In this document: positions 16,759-25,261 of the stretch, in pieces | Layout: the number at the start of each line of letters is the position of its first letter | Numbering within the stretch: the stretch's first letter is position 1 | DNA from: an uncultured Collinsella sp. | GTDB lineage: Bacteria > Actinomycetota > Coriobacteriia > Coriobacteriales > Coriobacteriaceae | NCBI GenBank assembly: GCA_900541235.1 | Contig: UQIW01000018.1 | Location: forward strand, 1-56,699 | Length of the DNA stretch: 56,699 nucleotides | Direction: 5' to 3' | Translations under genes and position numbers: made by a program | Notes under the pieces: model-generated | Databases searched by the model: none | The model's input: the letters and a program-made list of their open reading frames with translations, nothing else | What the model was told of the DNA's origin: nothing

Positions 16759-17547
16759 TTACATTTCTCCGCCTTGGAGCGAACACCAAGCACCTTGCGC
16801 ATCCGTGGTGAGAATCACCGGGCCGTCATTGGTAATGGCGACGGTGTTCTCGTAGTGCGCGGCGGGCAGGTGGTCGTTGGTCGTGACGATCCAACCGTCG
16901 GAGCCCGTGCTCACATGGTTGGAACCCATCGTAACCATCGGCTCGATGGCAATGACCATGCCGGCCTGGAGGCGAACGCCCCTCCCCTTCTTTCCATAGT
17001 TAGGAACGTTGGGGTCCTCGTGCATCACGCGGCCAATGCCATGGCCCACATAATCGCGAAGCACGCCGTAACCGTGAGACTCGGCGAGGGACTGAACGGC
17101 ATAACCGACGTCCCCGATATGGTTACCGGGAACAGCCTGCTCGATGGCAGCCTTAAGGCAATCGCGCGTGATCTCGCACAAAGCCTTGGCTTCGGGCGTG
17201 GGGGTGCCGACGAAAAACGTCCAAGCGTTATCGCCGACCCAACCGTCGACAACGGCTCCCGTATCGATGGAGATGATATCGCCATCGCGCAGGATCATGT
17301 CGGGGTTGGGAATACCGTGTACCACGGCATCGTTAATCGATGCGCAAATGGTTCCGGGAAACCCGCCGTAACCCTTAAAGGCTGGGGTGCCACCATGCAT
17401 GCGGATAATCTGCTCCGCGAGCTGATCGAGCTCAAAAGTCGAAACGCCGGGGCGCACCATGGCTCCAACGTGGCGGAGCGCCATCTTAGATAGCGCTCCT
17501 GCCTTCTTCATCTGCTCGATTTGCGTTGCAGACTTAATCTTGATCAT
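16759..17547 (-). CDS. map: Type I methionine aminopeptidase
   Basis: Removes the initiator methionine from nascent proteins using a dinuclear metal site. The 262-residue pita-bread-fold protein shows SINDAVVHGIP, the metal ligands in SIDTGA and VGDNAW, GHGIGRVMHEDP, AIEPM and ENTVAI. Its ATG overlaps the adk stop by four bases (ATGA), so the two are translationally coupled. The last codons are followed closely by the structured element at 16660-16747. Confidence 0.96.
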   Translation of the reverse strand: MIKIKSATQIEQMKKAGALSKMALRHVGAMVRPGVSTFELDQLAEQIIRMHGGTPAFKGYGGFPGTICASINDAVVHGIPNPDMILRDGDIISIDTGAVVDGWVGDNAWTFFVGTPTPEAKALCEITRDCLKAAIEQAVPGNHIGDVGYAVQSLAESHGYGVLRDYVGHGIGRVMHEDPNVPNYGKKGRGVRLQAGMVIAIEPMVTMGSNHVSTGSDGWIVTTNDHLPAAHYENTVAITNDGPVILTTDAQGAWCSLQGGEM

Positions 17548-18170
17548 AGACCGAGAGCCTCTTTGACATCCCCGTACACGGTCTCGCGAGCCTGGTCACC
17601 GTTGACCGACTTGAGCAGACCCTGGCCACGATAGTAGTCGACGAGCGGGCTCGTGGACTTCTCGTAGACGTCGAGACGGTTCTTGATGGTCTCGGGCTTG
17701 TCGTCGTCGCGCTGATACATCTCGCCGCCACACTTGGGGCAGATAGCATCGGCAGCGGTGCCGGTGTAACCGCAGGCGCGGCAGGTGCGACGCGAAGACA
17801 GACGATCGATAATGACCTCGGGGGCTACATCGACCAGAAGGGCGCAGTCGATCTCGCGACCCATGGCGGAGAGCTCGGAATCGAGCGTCACGGCCTGGGC
17901 GGTGTTGCGCGGGAAGCCGTCGAGGATGAAGCCCTGCTGGGCGTCATCGGCGGCAAGGCGCTCCTTGACAAGGTCGATCACGAGCTGATCGGGAACGAGC
18001 TCGCCAGCGTCCATGTACTTCTTAGCCTGAATACCAAGCTCGGTGCCACCCTTGACGGCAGCACGCAGCAGGTCGCCCGTGGAAATGTGAGCGACGCCAA
18101 ACTCGGCGACGAGCTCCTGTGCGACGGTACCCTTACCGGCACCCGGAGCTCCGAGCAATACGAGGTTCAT
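17544..18170 (-). CDS. adk: Adenylate kinase
   Basis: Interconverts AMP + ATP and 2 ADP. The 208-residue long-form enzyme has the P-loop GAPGAGKGT and FILDGFPRNTAQA. Its LID carries a four-cysteine zinc site (CRACGYTGTA, CPKCGG), followed by the family segment DDKPETIKNRLDVYE. ATG 18170 is preceded by GAGGAGG; the TTG at 18176 is rejected. It sits between secY and map as in other Gram-positive spc operons. Confidence 0.96.
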   Translation of the reverse strand: MNLVLLGAPGAGKGTVAQELVAEFGVAHISTGDLLRAAVKGGTELGIQAKKYMDAGELVPDQLVIDLVKERLAADDAQQGFILDGFPRNTAQAVTLDSELSAMGREIDCALLVDVAPEVIIDRLSSRRTCRACGYTGTAADAICPKCGGEMYQRDDDKPETIKNRLDVYEKSTSPLVDYYRGQGLLKSVNGDQARETVYGDVKEALGL

Positions 18171-18188
18171 GAGCAATCCTCCTCTAGC

Positions 18189-19475
18189 CTATTTAAAGAA
18201 TCCATCGTAATCATACATCTTGATCTGGCCTTCGAGCTTATCGACCGTGTCGAGCACGACGCCGACCATGATGAGGATGGACGTGCCGCCAAATGCCTGG
18301 ATCAGCTGGTTACCCGTAAAGGAGAAGATGATCGAAGGCACGATGGCGATGAGCGCCAAAAAGACAGCGCTGGGAAGCGTAATCTTGTTGAGCGCGTTCT
18401 TGATGTAGGCCGCGGTAGCCCTACCCGGACGCACGCCCGGAATAAAGCCGCCCTGCTTCTTAAGGTTGTCGGCCGTGTCATCGGGGTTGAACACCATGGA
18501 GGTGTAGAAGTACGCGAAAAACACGATGAGGACAACGTTAAGCACCCAGTTGAGCCAGCCGCGCGAAAGCGCAGAGGCAACTGCCTGAATCCAGCCGATG
18601 CCGGGGAAGAACACGGCAATCTGAGCCGGGAAGTACAGCAGCGCCGAAGCGAAGATGATTGGCACGACACCCGCGGTGTTGACCTTGATGGGCAGGTAGG
18701 TGGTCTGACCACCCATCATGCGACGGCCCACGACGCGCTTAGCGTAGGAGACCGGGATGCGGCGCTGGCCGCGCTCAAGGAAAACAATCAGCGGGATAAC
18801 CAGCAGGATGATGGCGCAGATGATCACCATGGTGATGATGCCACCGGCATTGCCCTCGGTACTGGAGAAGATAGCCTGCGGCAGACCGGCCATGATGTTC
18901 GCAAAGATGATCAGCGACATGCCATTGCCGATACCGCGCTGGGTGATGAGCTCACCAATCCACATGATCAGCATGGCGCCCGCAGTGAGCGTGCCGACGA
19001 TCATGAGGTCGAAGATGATCTCGGGAGCGCCGGCGCCATTGAAGCTGATGCCGAAGCTCTTAAAGAGGAAGAGGTAACCCACGGAGTTGAGGATTGCCAG
19101 AGCAAGGGTGAGGTAACGCGAATACTGCGTAATCTTGGTCTGACCGACCTCGCCCTCGCGGGCAAGCTCATGCAGGGAAGGCACAACGGCCTGGAGCATC
19201 TGGAGGATGATCGAGCTGGTGATGTAAGGCATGATGCCCAGCGAAAACACCGACACATAGCTCAACGCGCCGCCAGAGAAAAGATTCAGGAGGGCCATAG
19301 CACCTGCGGCGACCGAATTGTTATCGGTCGAGAAAAGGCCCAGCATCCCCTGGAAGGGAATGCCGGGCACAGGAACGTGCGCACCAATGCGGTACACGAC
19401 GAGCATAGCTATGGTAAAAAGAATCTTTTCGCGCAATTCTTTGATGCGGAAAGCATTCTTAAGACCATTTAGCAC
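18189..19475 (-). CDS. secY: Preprotein translocase subunit SecY
   Basis: The channel subunit of the Sec translocon in the cytoplasmic membrane. The 428-residue protein has ten hydrophobic segments. Recognisable motifs are RIKELREKILFTIAMLVVYR, the plug region, GIMPYITSSIILQML and ERGQRRIPVSYAKRVVGRRM. The apparent start is GTG at 19475, inside the end of rplO, giving a 7-base overlap (GTGCTAA) and translational coupling. Confidence 0.96.
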   Translation of the reverse strand: MLNGLKNAFRIKELREKILFTIAMLVVYRIGAHVPVPGIPFQGMLGLFSTDNNSVAAGAMALLNLFSGGALSYVSVFSLGIMPYITSSIILQMLQAVVPSLHELAREGEVGQTKITQYSRYLTLALAILNSVGYLFLFKSFGISFNGAGAPEIIFDLMIVGTLTAGAMLIMWIGELITQRGIGNGMSLIIFANIMAGLPQAIFSSTEGNAGGIITMVIICAIILLVIPLIVFLERGQRRIPVSYAKRVVGRRMMGGQTTYLPIKVNTAGVVPIIFASALLYFPAQIAVFFPGIGWIQAVASALSRGWLNWVLNVVLIVFFAYFYTSMVFNPDDTADNLKKQGGFIPGVRPGRATAAYIKNALNKITLPSAVFLALIAIVPSIIFSFTGNQLIQAFGGTSILIMVGVVLDTVDKLEGQIKMYDYDGFFK

Positions 19476-19918
19476 GGCAGCTCGACCTTTCCGCCGGCGG
19501 CCTCGATCTTGGCCTGCGCAGAAGCGCTGACCTTGTCGACCTTGACCGTGAACTTCTTGGTGAGCTCACCATTGCCGAGCACCTTGACGGGCTCGAACTC
19601 GCTCTTGGTGATGCGAGCGGCCTTAAGAGCGGCACCGTCGATCACAGCGCCGTCCTCGAACTTACGCTCGAGACGCTCAACGTTAACAGCGGTGTACTCG
19701 ATACGACGGGGGTTACGGAAGCCCGGAAGCTTGGGCAGGCGCATAGCCAGCGGAGTCTGGCCACCCTCGAAGCCGGCACCCTTGGTGCCGCCAGAGCGGG
19801 AACCCTGGCCCTTCTGACCGCGGCCAGAAGTGGTGCCGTGACCCGAAGAATTGCCACGGCCGACGCGCTTGCGGTTCTTGGTGGAACCGGGCGCGGGAGT
19901 AAGATCGTGAAGCTGCAT
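19469..19918 (-). CDS. rplO: 50S ribosomal protein L15
   Basis: A late-assembly large-subunit protein. The 149-residue product begins MQLHDLTPAPGSTKNRKRVG, then the Gly-rich GRGNSSGHGTTSGRGQKGQ, and FEGGQTPLAMRLPKLPGF, all diagnostic. Ends within the secY start. Confidence 0.97.
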   Translation of the reverse strand: MQLHDLTPAPGSTKNRKRVGRGNSSGHGTTSGRGQKGQGSRSGGTKGAGFEGGQTPLAMRLPKLPGFRNPRRIEYTAVNVERLERKFEDGAVIDGAALKAARITKSEFEPVKVLGNGELTKKFTVKVDKVSASAQAKIEAAGGKVELPC

Positions 19919-19921
19919 TTG

Positions 19922-20104
19922 CTACTCCTCTACAATCTCGACAAGGTGCTTGACCTTGAAGATCATGCCGCGGACGGACTCGTTGTCAGCAATCTCGCGA
20001 ACCTCGCGGATCCTGTGGAGACCGAGGGCACGGACAGTACGGACCTGGTCCTGCTTGCAACCGTTGGTGCTGCGGACCTGCTTGATCTTGATGGTGTCAG
20101 CCAT
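19922..20104 (-). CDS. rpmD: 50S ribosomal protein L30
   Basis: A small, 60-residue large-subunit protein: IKIKQVRSTNGCKQDQVRTV and LGLHRIREVREIADN match L30 well. Stop and start are spaced by a few bases from rplO and rpsE, so it is co-translated in the operon. Confidence 0.96.
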   Translation of the reverse strand: MADTIKIKQVRSTNGCKQDQVRTVRALGLHRIREVREIADNESVRGMIFKVKHLVEIVEE

Positions 20105-20106
20105 GC

Positions 20107-20631
20107 TTAGTTCTCCTTACCGACGAACATCTCGGAGACCGTCAGGCCACGGCGAGCCGCGACGTCCTCAGGGCTGGAGAGCTCCTTGAGGCCCTCGACG
20201 GCAGCCTTGATGATGTTGAGGCCGTTGTCGGTACCGAGGGACTTGGACAGGACGTTCTTGATGCCAGCAAGCTCAAAGAGGGGACGCACAGCGCCGCCGG
20301 CGATAACGCCGGTACCCTCGACAGCGGGCTTGATGATGATGCGGCCGGCACCAAAGTGGCCGAGAACCTCGTGCGGGATGGTGCCCTGCTCGGTCACCGG
20401 CACGTGGAACATGTTCTTCTTGGCATCGAGAGATGCCTTGGAGATGGCCATGGGCACCTCAGCGGACTTGCCCATGCCAACGCCGACGTTGCCCTTGCCG
20501 TCGCCAACGACGACGAGAGCGACGAGGCTCATGCGACGACCACCCTTGACGGTCTTCGACACGCGGTTGATGTAAACGACGCGCTCCTCGAACTCGGAGG
20601 CCTCGCGCTGCTGCTTCTGATTACGAGCCAT
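20107..20631 (-). CDS. rpsE: 30S ribosomal protein S5
   Basis: Contributes to decoding accuracy. The 174-residue protein has the N-terminal double-stranded RNA-binding segment (EERVVYINRVSKTVKGGRRM, VGDGKGNVGVGMGKSAEVPM) and the C-terminal domain (GGAVRPLFELAGIKNVLSK). Standard length and position. Confidence 0.97.
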   Translation of the reverse strand: MARNQKQQREASEFEERVVYINRVSKTVKGGRRMSLVALVVVGDGKGNVGVGMGKSAEVPMAISKASLDAKKNMFHVPVTEQGTIPHEVLGHFGAGRIIIKPAVEGTGVIAGGAVRPLFELAGIKNVLSKSLGTDNGLNIIKAAVEGLKELSSPEDVAARRGLTVSEMFVGKEN

Positions 20632-20645
20632 GTGCTACATACCTC

Positions 20646-21014
20646 CTAGAACTCGAGACCGGCGGCACGAGCACCGTCGGCGAGGGCCTTGACGCGGCCA
20701 TGGTAGATACGGCCACCGCGATCGAAGGCGACCTTGGTGATGCCGGCCTCGATGGCGCGCTTGCCAACGAGCTGACCGACCTTCTCCGCAGCCTCCTTGT
20801 TCGAGGTGTGGGTGCCCTTGAACTCGGCCTCGAGGGTCGAGGCAGAGACGAGCGTCAGGCTGGAGCCCTTGCTGTCGTCGATGATCTGGGCATAGATGTT
20901 GGCGTTAGTACGGGTCACGCGAAGACGCGGACGCTCGGAGGTACCCGAGACCTTGCCGCGAACACGACGCTGACGACGCTTGAGGCCTTCCAGCTTCGCC
21001 TTATGCTTGTTCAT
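20646..21014 (-). CDS. rplR: 50S ribosomal protein L18
   Basis: Binds 5S rRNA. The 122-residue protein shows RRQRRVRGKVSGTSERPRLR, NIYAQIID and VAFDRGGRIYHGRVKALADG, the family signature. ATG 21014. Confidence 0.97.
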   Translation of the reverse strand: MNKHKAKLEGLKRRQRRVRGKVSGTSERPRLRVTRTNANIYAQIIDDSKGSSLTLVSASTLEAEFKGTHTSNKEAAEKVGQLVGKRAIEAGITKVAFDRGGRIYHGRVKALADGARAAGLEF

Positions 21015-21042
21015 ACGTAAACTCCTAAAAAGGTTGATCTTG

Positions 21043-21064
21043 CCAGCACCTGACGGGGTGCTGG
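21043..21064 (-). other. Intra-operon hairpin between rplF and rplR
   Basis: CCAGCACC (21043-21050) pairs perfectly with GGTGCTGG (21057-21064) in the 75-bp rplF-rplR spacer. No T-run follows, so a pause or processing site is more likely than a terminator. Confidence 0.4.
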
Positions 21065-21089
21065 TCTTATGCGAGTGAGTCGGTTACGA

Positions 21090-21626
21090 CTACTTGGCGG
21101 CCTTACCCAGCTTGCGGCGGATGTGCTCGCCAACGTAGTGGATACCCTTGCCCTTGTAAGGCTCGGGAGGACGATGGCCGCGGATCTCAGCGGCGATCTG
21201 ACCGACCTGCTGCTTGTTGATACCCTTGACGTTCACGTGGGTGTTGTCGGGAACCTCGAAGGTGATGCCCTCGGGAGCCTCGACGATCACGGGGTGCGAG
21301 AAGCCCAGGGAGAACTCGAGGTTCTTGCCCTTCTGCTGCACGCGGTAACCGACGCCGGCGAGCTCGAGCTTCTTCTCGAAGCCCTCGGAAACGCCAACAA
21401 CCATGTTGTGGATGAGGGCGCGGGTGAGGCCGTGGCGGGCACGGGTCTCACGCTCGTCGTCGGGACGGGAAACGGTGAGAACATTGTCCTCGACGTTGAT
21501 AGCGAGCTTCTCAAAGACATCGAGCTCGAGCTGGCCCTTGGGGCCCTTGACGACAACGTTGTTGCCGTTGACTGCCACTTCGACTCCGGCGGGAATCTGG
21601 ACAGGCTTATTACCGATACGAGACAC
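21090..21626 (-). CDS. rplF: 50S ribosomal protein L6
   Basis: A two-domain large-subunit protein next to the GTPase centre. The 178-residue product begins SRIGNKPVQIPAGVEV and contains VVKGPKGQLELDV, GVGYRVQQKGKNLEFSLGFSH and the C-terminal signature PEPYKGKGIHYVGEHIRRK. The start is GTG at 21626. Confidence 0.97.
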   Translation of the reverse strand: MSRIGNKPVQIPAGVEVAVNGNNVVVKGPKGQLELDVFEKLAINVEDNVLTVSRPDDERETRARHGLTRALIHNMVVGVSEGFEKKLELAGVGYRVQQKGKNLEFSLGFSHPVIVEAPEGITFEVPDNTHVNVKGINKQQVGQIAAEIRGHRPPEPYKGKGIHYVGEHIRRKLGKAAK

Positions 21627-21659
21627 GGTGATCTCCTTTCCTTCTACCTACCGAGCGAA

Positions 21660-22058
21660 TTACCAGACGTAAGCGATGATCTCGCCGCCGACGTTGTGCT
21701 TGCGAGCATCGCGGTCGGTCATGACGCCATGGCTGGTGGAAATAATGGCGGTACCAAGGCCACCGCGGACGCGGGGCATGTCGGCAACGCCGGTGTACTT
21801 ACGCAGGCCCGGCTTGGAAATGCGGCGGATGCCGTTGATGACCTTAGCCTTCTTGGGACCATACTTAAGCGTGATGTGCAGAGTCTTCTGGGGAACGGTG
21901 TCCTCGACATCGTAGCCCTCGATGTAGCCCTCCTCGTGCAGAACACGAGCGATCTCGACGAGCTTCTTGCTGCTCGGCATGGAGACCGTGGCCTTGTTCA
22001 CAGAGTTAGCGTTACGGATGCGCGTAAGCATATCTGCGATCGGGTCTGTAAGGTTCAT
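21660..22058 (-). CDS. rpsH: 30S ribosomal protein S8
   Basis: A primary 16S rRNA-binding protein and, in other bacteria, the repressor of the spc operon. The 132-residue protein shows DPIADMLTRIRNANSV and GLGTAIISTSHGVMTDRDAR, the C-terminal family signature. A 119-bp spacer separates it from rpsZ upstream. Confidence 0.97.
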   Translation of the reverse strand: MNLTDPIADMLTRIRNANSVNKATVSMPSSKKLVEIARVLHEEGYIEGYDVEDTVPQKTLHITLKYGPKKAKVINGIRRISKPGLRKYTGVADMPRVRGGLGTAIISTSHGVMTDRDARKHNVGGEIIAYVW

Positions 22059-22177
22059 ACAGATTCTCCTTCGTTCTTGATGAACACGTGCTCTTGGTTC
22101 TTCACCGCCCTTAACGGCAAAGCCTTTTTAGCGCGTTTTCCCTGTTCCAAACGGATGCTTGAAACGCTGGTAGTGAC

Positions 22178-22363
22178 TTACCAGCTGGCCTTCTTAACGC
22201 CGGGAAGCTCGCCCTTGAGTGCAAGCTCACGGAAGCAGACACGGCACAGGCCGAACTTGCGGTACACAGAGTGCGGACGGCCGCAGCGCTGGCAGCGCGT
22301 GTACTCACGAGTAGAGAACTTCTGCTTGCGATTGCACTTGACGATCATCGATGTCTTAGCCAC
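22178..22363 (-). CDS. rpsZ: 30S ribosomal protein S14, zinc-binding type Z
   Basis: A 61-residue S14 with the zinc pair CQRCGR and CRVCF, which defines the short C-plus form used by many Gram-positives. Residues AKTSMIVKCNRKQKFSTREY and FRELALKGELPGVKKASW are typical. The start is GTG at 22363, with GAGGAGG upstream. A GC-rich stem (AGCGCCG/CGGCGCT) lies in the 79-bp spacer to rplE. Confidence 0.96.
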   Translation of the reverse strand: MAKTSMIVKCNRKQKFSTREYTRCQRCGRPHSVYRKFGLCRVCFRELALKGELPGVKKASW

Positions 22364-22442
22364 TTATATCCTCCTCACATAGAGTATTGTTCGCCCCAAG
22401 CGCCGCCCCCTTGTGGAAACGGCGCTTATAGGGCAGGTGAAC

Positions 22443-23000
22443 CTATTTCTTGAACGGGAAACCGAAGGCGTCCAGAAGGGCCTTGGCCTCCTCATCGGTG
22501 TTGGCGGTGGTCACGAAAGTGATGTCCATACCACGCTGGTGATCGACGGAGTCGAAGTCGATCTCGGGGAAGATGAGCTGCTCGGTGACGCCCATGGAGA
22601 AGTTACCACGGCCGTCGAAGCTCTTGGCGGAGATGCCGCGGAAGTCGCGGATACGGGGGATCGCGACGGAGGTCAGACGATCGAAGAACTCCCACATACG
22701 GTCGCCACGCAGGGTAACCTTGCAGCCGATCGGCATACCAGCGCGCAGGCGGAAGGTAGCGATGGACTTGCGGGCACGGGTGATCATCGGCTGCTGGCCG
22801 GTGATGGCGCGCAGGTCGCGCACGGCACCGTCGATGGCCTTGGAATCGGTAGCGGCCTCGCCGACACCCATGTTCACGACGATCTTCTCAAACTTGGGGA
22901 TCATCATGACGTTCTCGTACTGGAACTTGTCCTGAAGCTGCTGCTTGACCTCGTTGTTGTACTTGGTCTTCAGACGCGGCACATACTTCTCTTCTGCCAT
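22443..23000 (-). CDS. rplE: 50S ribosomal protein L5
   Basis: Binds 5S rRNA and contacts P-site tRNA and the small subunit. The 185-residue protein contains PKFEKIVVNMGVGEAATDSK, ARKSIATFRLRAGMPIGCKV, LRGDRMWEFFDRL and MDITFVTTANTDEEA. It is the first gene of this ribosomal block: the region upstream to 23311 holds a leader and a palindromic repeat rather than rplX and rplN. ATG 23000 has AAGAAGGAG upstream. Confidence 0.97.
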   Translation of the reverse strand: MAEEKYVPRLKTKYNNEVKQQLQDKFQYENVMMIPKFEKIVVNMGVGEAATDSKAIDGAVRDLRAITGQQPMITRARKSIATFRLRAGMPIGCKVTLRGDRMWEFFDRLTSVAIPRIRDFRGISAKSFDGRGNFSMGVTEQLIFPEIDFDSVDHQRGMDITFVTTANTDEEAKALLDAFGFPFKK

Positions 23001-23137
23001 TGTTCACTCCTTCTTGGGGTTTTAAGCACGGGGCGTGGCCACGATGGGTTGTCCTCGTGCCTCCTGGCTGCATCCGCGCCGCTCATGGCATTTTGCGGTT
23101 TGGACTCGACGCAGCAGGAGCCGACAAAACAATCGGT

Positions 23138-23167
23138 ACTATACGCGCATCGGGAGCGTATTTCCAG
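23138..23167 (-). promoter_or_regulatory. Candidate promoter of the rplE-led ribosomal operon
   Basis: On the minus strand CTGGAA (complement of 23162-23167) and TATAGT (complement of 23138-23143) are 18 bp apart. They would start a transcript about 130 nt upstream of rplE. The -10 is good, the -35 poor. Nothing coding is convincing between 23001 and 23227, so this stretch is read as promoter plus leader. Confidence 0.4.
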
Positions 23168-23227
23168 AAAAACCTCGTCTGCCTGCACAACTCCACAACT
23201 CCCCCGCACAAATGGATCCCAAAAAGC

Positions 23228-23294
23228 AGTTGCGGTGAAATAGGGACTGTTTGGCGGCCTAACAGGCTTAAACAGTCCGTATTTCACCGCAACT
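23228..23294. repeat. Long palindromic repeat, copy 1
   Basis: A 25-bp arm containing GTTGCGGTGAAATAGGGACT (23228-23252) is matched with one mismatch by the inverted arm at 23270-23294 around a 17-bp centre. It begins 17 bp after the stop of the xdhC-like gene. The same arms, without the mismatch and longer, occur at 26007-26085. The type resembles a REP or MITE element. Confidence 0.85.
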
Positions 23295-23311
23295 TATTGG
23301 TGGGGATGCGA

Positions 23312-24355
23312 TTAGCGCTTGCGGGGAACGAGTTTGGTGCGGCGCAGGTGGATCATCTCGGCGGCAATGGAGATGGCGATCTCCTCGGGGTCCTCGGCCT
23401 CGATGGCAACGCCGATCGGAAGGTGCAGCTCGTCGATCTGGTCCTGCGTAAAGCCTTCCTGCTCCAGGCGGGCACGCACAAAGGCCGTCTTGCGGCGCGA
23501 ACCCAGACAGCCCAGGTAGGCAGGCTTGGCGCGCATGGCCTGAATCACCACGTCGATATCGGACTTGTGACCCGCCGTGGCCACGACCACCAAGTCGCGC
23601 GGACCGATGGGGCACTGCTCGCCCAGATTCTTGTAATCGACCAGGCGACGGTCGTAGACACCGGGCACCCATTCGGGCGTCAGCGTGCCGGGGCGGTCAT
23701 CGCACGCCACGACGGCAAAGCCCGCCGCCGTGAGCACCCGTGCCGTCGCAGCGCCCACGTGGCCGCAGCCAAAGATATAGGTTAGGCCCTCGGGGCAGAG
23801 CGTCTCGATGTGCGCCGGGGGAATCTCGGAGGCGGCGTTGGTGTAAGTAACCTTACTCCCCTCCTCCACCAGCGAAAGCTCGGGGCAGCCGGCAATGGTA
23901 TGGCGCGATGCCTCGCCATGATATTCGGCAACATCGCCTTCGAGCGCGCTTGCGATAAACGGCTCAAAGTCGATGACGAAGTCGCCGATGCGTCGATACG
24001 CCAAGACGTCGGCAACCGACTGGAACAACGGTGCCTTGGTCGCGTCCAGATGCAGATAGCACAGGCAGATGGCTCCGCCGCAGATCATGCCGGTATCGGA
24101 GTTCTCGCCGCCCATGGTGTAGCGGACCAGACGCGACTGCCCCGCGGCCAGCAGCTCGCGCGCCTCATCGAGCGCAAAGAGCTCGATCTTGCCGCCACCG
24201 ATGGTGCCCGCTTGGCTACCGTCGGCAAAGACAGTCATCCAGGCGCCCACACCGCGCGGTGACGACCCCGCCGTACCGGCCACGACCACCAGCTCGCACG
24301 TCTTACCGGCCTTCAGTGCATCAAGCGCAGCATTCACCACATCGAGCTTTTCCAT
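23312..24355 (-). CDS. XdhC/CoxI family molybdo-hydroxylase maturation protein
   Basis: A 347-residue member of the XdhC family, chaperones that sulfurate and insert molybdenum cofactor into xanthine dehydrogenases. The N-terminal XdhC domain has VAGTAGSSPRGVGAWM, GTIGGGKIE and MICGGAICL. The C-terminal Rossmann domain has YIFGCGHVGAATARVLTAAG and LVVVATAGHKSDIDVV, ending in GVAIEAEDPEEIAISIAAEM. It is followed on its strand by palindromic repeat copy 1 and preceded by yqeB, 9 bp away, so the two form one unit. Its likely client is the fused dehydrogenase at 47-50 kb. Confidence 0.9.
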   Translation of the reverse strand: MEKLDVVNAALDALKAGKTCELVVVAGTAGSSPRGVGAWMTVFADGSQAGTIGGGKIELFALDEARELLAAGQSRLVRYTMGGENSDTGMICGGAICLCYLHLDATKAPLFQSVADVLAYRRIGDFVIDFEPFIASALEGDVAEYHGEASRHTIAGCPELSLVEEGSKVTYTNAASEIPPAHIETLCPEGLTYIFGCGHVGAATARVLTAAGFAVVACDDRPGTLTPEWVPGVYDRRLVDYKNLGEQCPIGPRDLVVVATAGHKSDIDVVIQAMRAKPAYLGCLGSRRKTAFVRARLEQEGFTQDQIDELHLPIGVAIEAEDPEEIAISIAAEMIHLRRTKLVPRKR

Positions 24356-24364
24356 TGCAATTTC

Positions 24365-25159
24365 CTATCCCTGGAATACACCGGTGAGCATAGCGAGTGC
24401 CTCGAGCACGCCGCCGCCGACCGACGTCGCCTTGTCCGAAATGTAGTTGATATAGCTGGCATCGCCGCGCGGATCGACATCGGCGCATTTAAAGCCCTCA
24501 GTCACCTGCACGCCGTTCGCCAAAAGCCCGCGCAGACAGCCATCGATCTGCGTGCACATGGGCGTATCGCCCGCATAGCCAATCACGTCTCCGGCGCTCA
24601 CGATGTCGCCGATTGCGTGGTCGGACCGAAACACGCCGGCGGCGGGGCTGTGGATAACGCGCTCTTTACCATAGCCGGCGATAATGCCTGGCACGCCCGT
24701 GTTGGGCTGGGGCGAACCTTGGGTAATGACACGGCCGAGAAAATGCCCGCGCATGGTCTCGACCACGGCATCGCAGTCAACCGGCGCGGTAAAGCCCGGC
24801 CCCACGGCGATGACGGCAGGCGCCATGTCGCGCGTGGTGCCCAAGTTGCGCTTAGCCAGAATCGCGTCGACCACGGCAGCGGGTTTCAGCTCGCCGAGCA
24901 TCTTGGCCTGGGGGTCCACCACAACGGCGACGTCTCCGGCCTCGGTAATCGCAAGTGCCTCTGCCGGCGTCTGTGCCAAGCGAGCGCGAATACCCTCGAC
25001 CTCGACCTCGCCCAGACGAATGGCCTCGCAAAAACTGATCGTGCGGCGGATGCACGTGGGAACCGCGATATCGGCCATAACGACCGACACGCCGGCGCGC
25101 ACCAAGCGAGCGGCGACGCCCGTGGCGATATCGCCGGCGCCGCGAACATAAACGAGCAT
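24365..25159 (-). CDS. yqeB: YqeB/EF2563-type selenium-dependent molybdenum hydroxylase system protein
   Basis: A 264-residue protein of the family found with labile-selenium molybdenum hydroxylases. The N-terminal NAD-binding-like stretch is VYVRGAGDIATGVAARLVRA, then RRTISFCEAIRLGEVEVEG. Later come AVGPGFTAPVDCDAVVETMR, RVITQGSPQPNTGVPG and VHSPAAG-like VIHSPAAGVFRS. The exact reaction is not established. Paired with the xdhC-like gene and divergent from yqeC, as these three usually travel together. Confidence 0.87.
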   Translation of the reverse strand: MLVYVRGAGDIATGVAARLVRAGVSVVMADIAVPTCIRRTISFCEAIRLGEVEVEGIRARLAQTPAEALAITEAGDVAVVVDPQAKMLGELKPAAVVDAILAKRNLGTTRDMAPAVIAVGPGFTAPVDCDAVVETMRGHFLGRVITQGSPQPNTGVPGIIAGYGKERVIHSPAAGVFRSDHAIGDIVSAGDVIGYAGDTPMCTQIDGCLRGLLANGVQVTEGFKCADVDPRGDASYINYISDKATSVGGGVLEALAMLTGVFQG

Positions 25160-25261
25160 TCCCGGGGCACCTCCCTGTGCTACGGTTTGAGCAGAGCAAA
25201 AGCGGTTCGACCGCTACTCTGATGATTATTTATTATCACAGTATTATACGGCGGTGAACAG

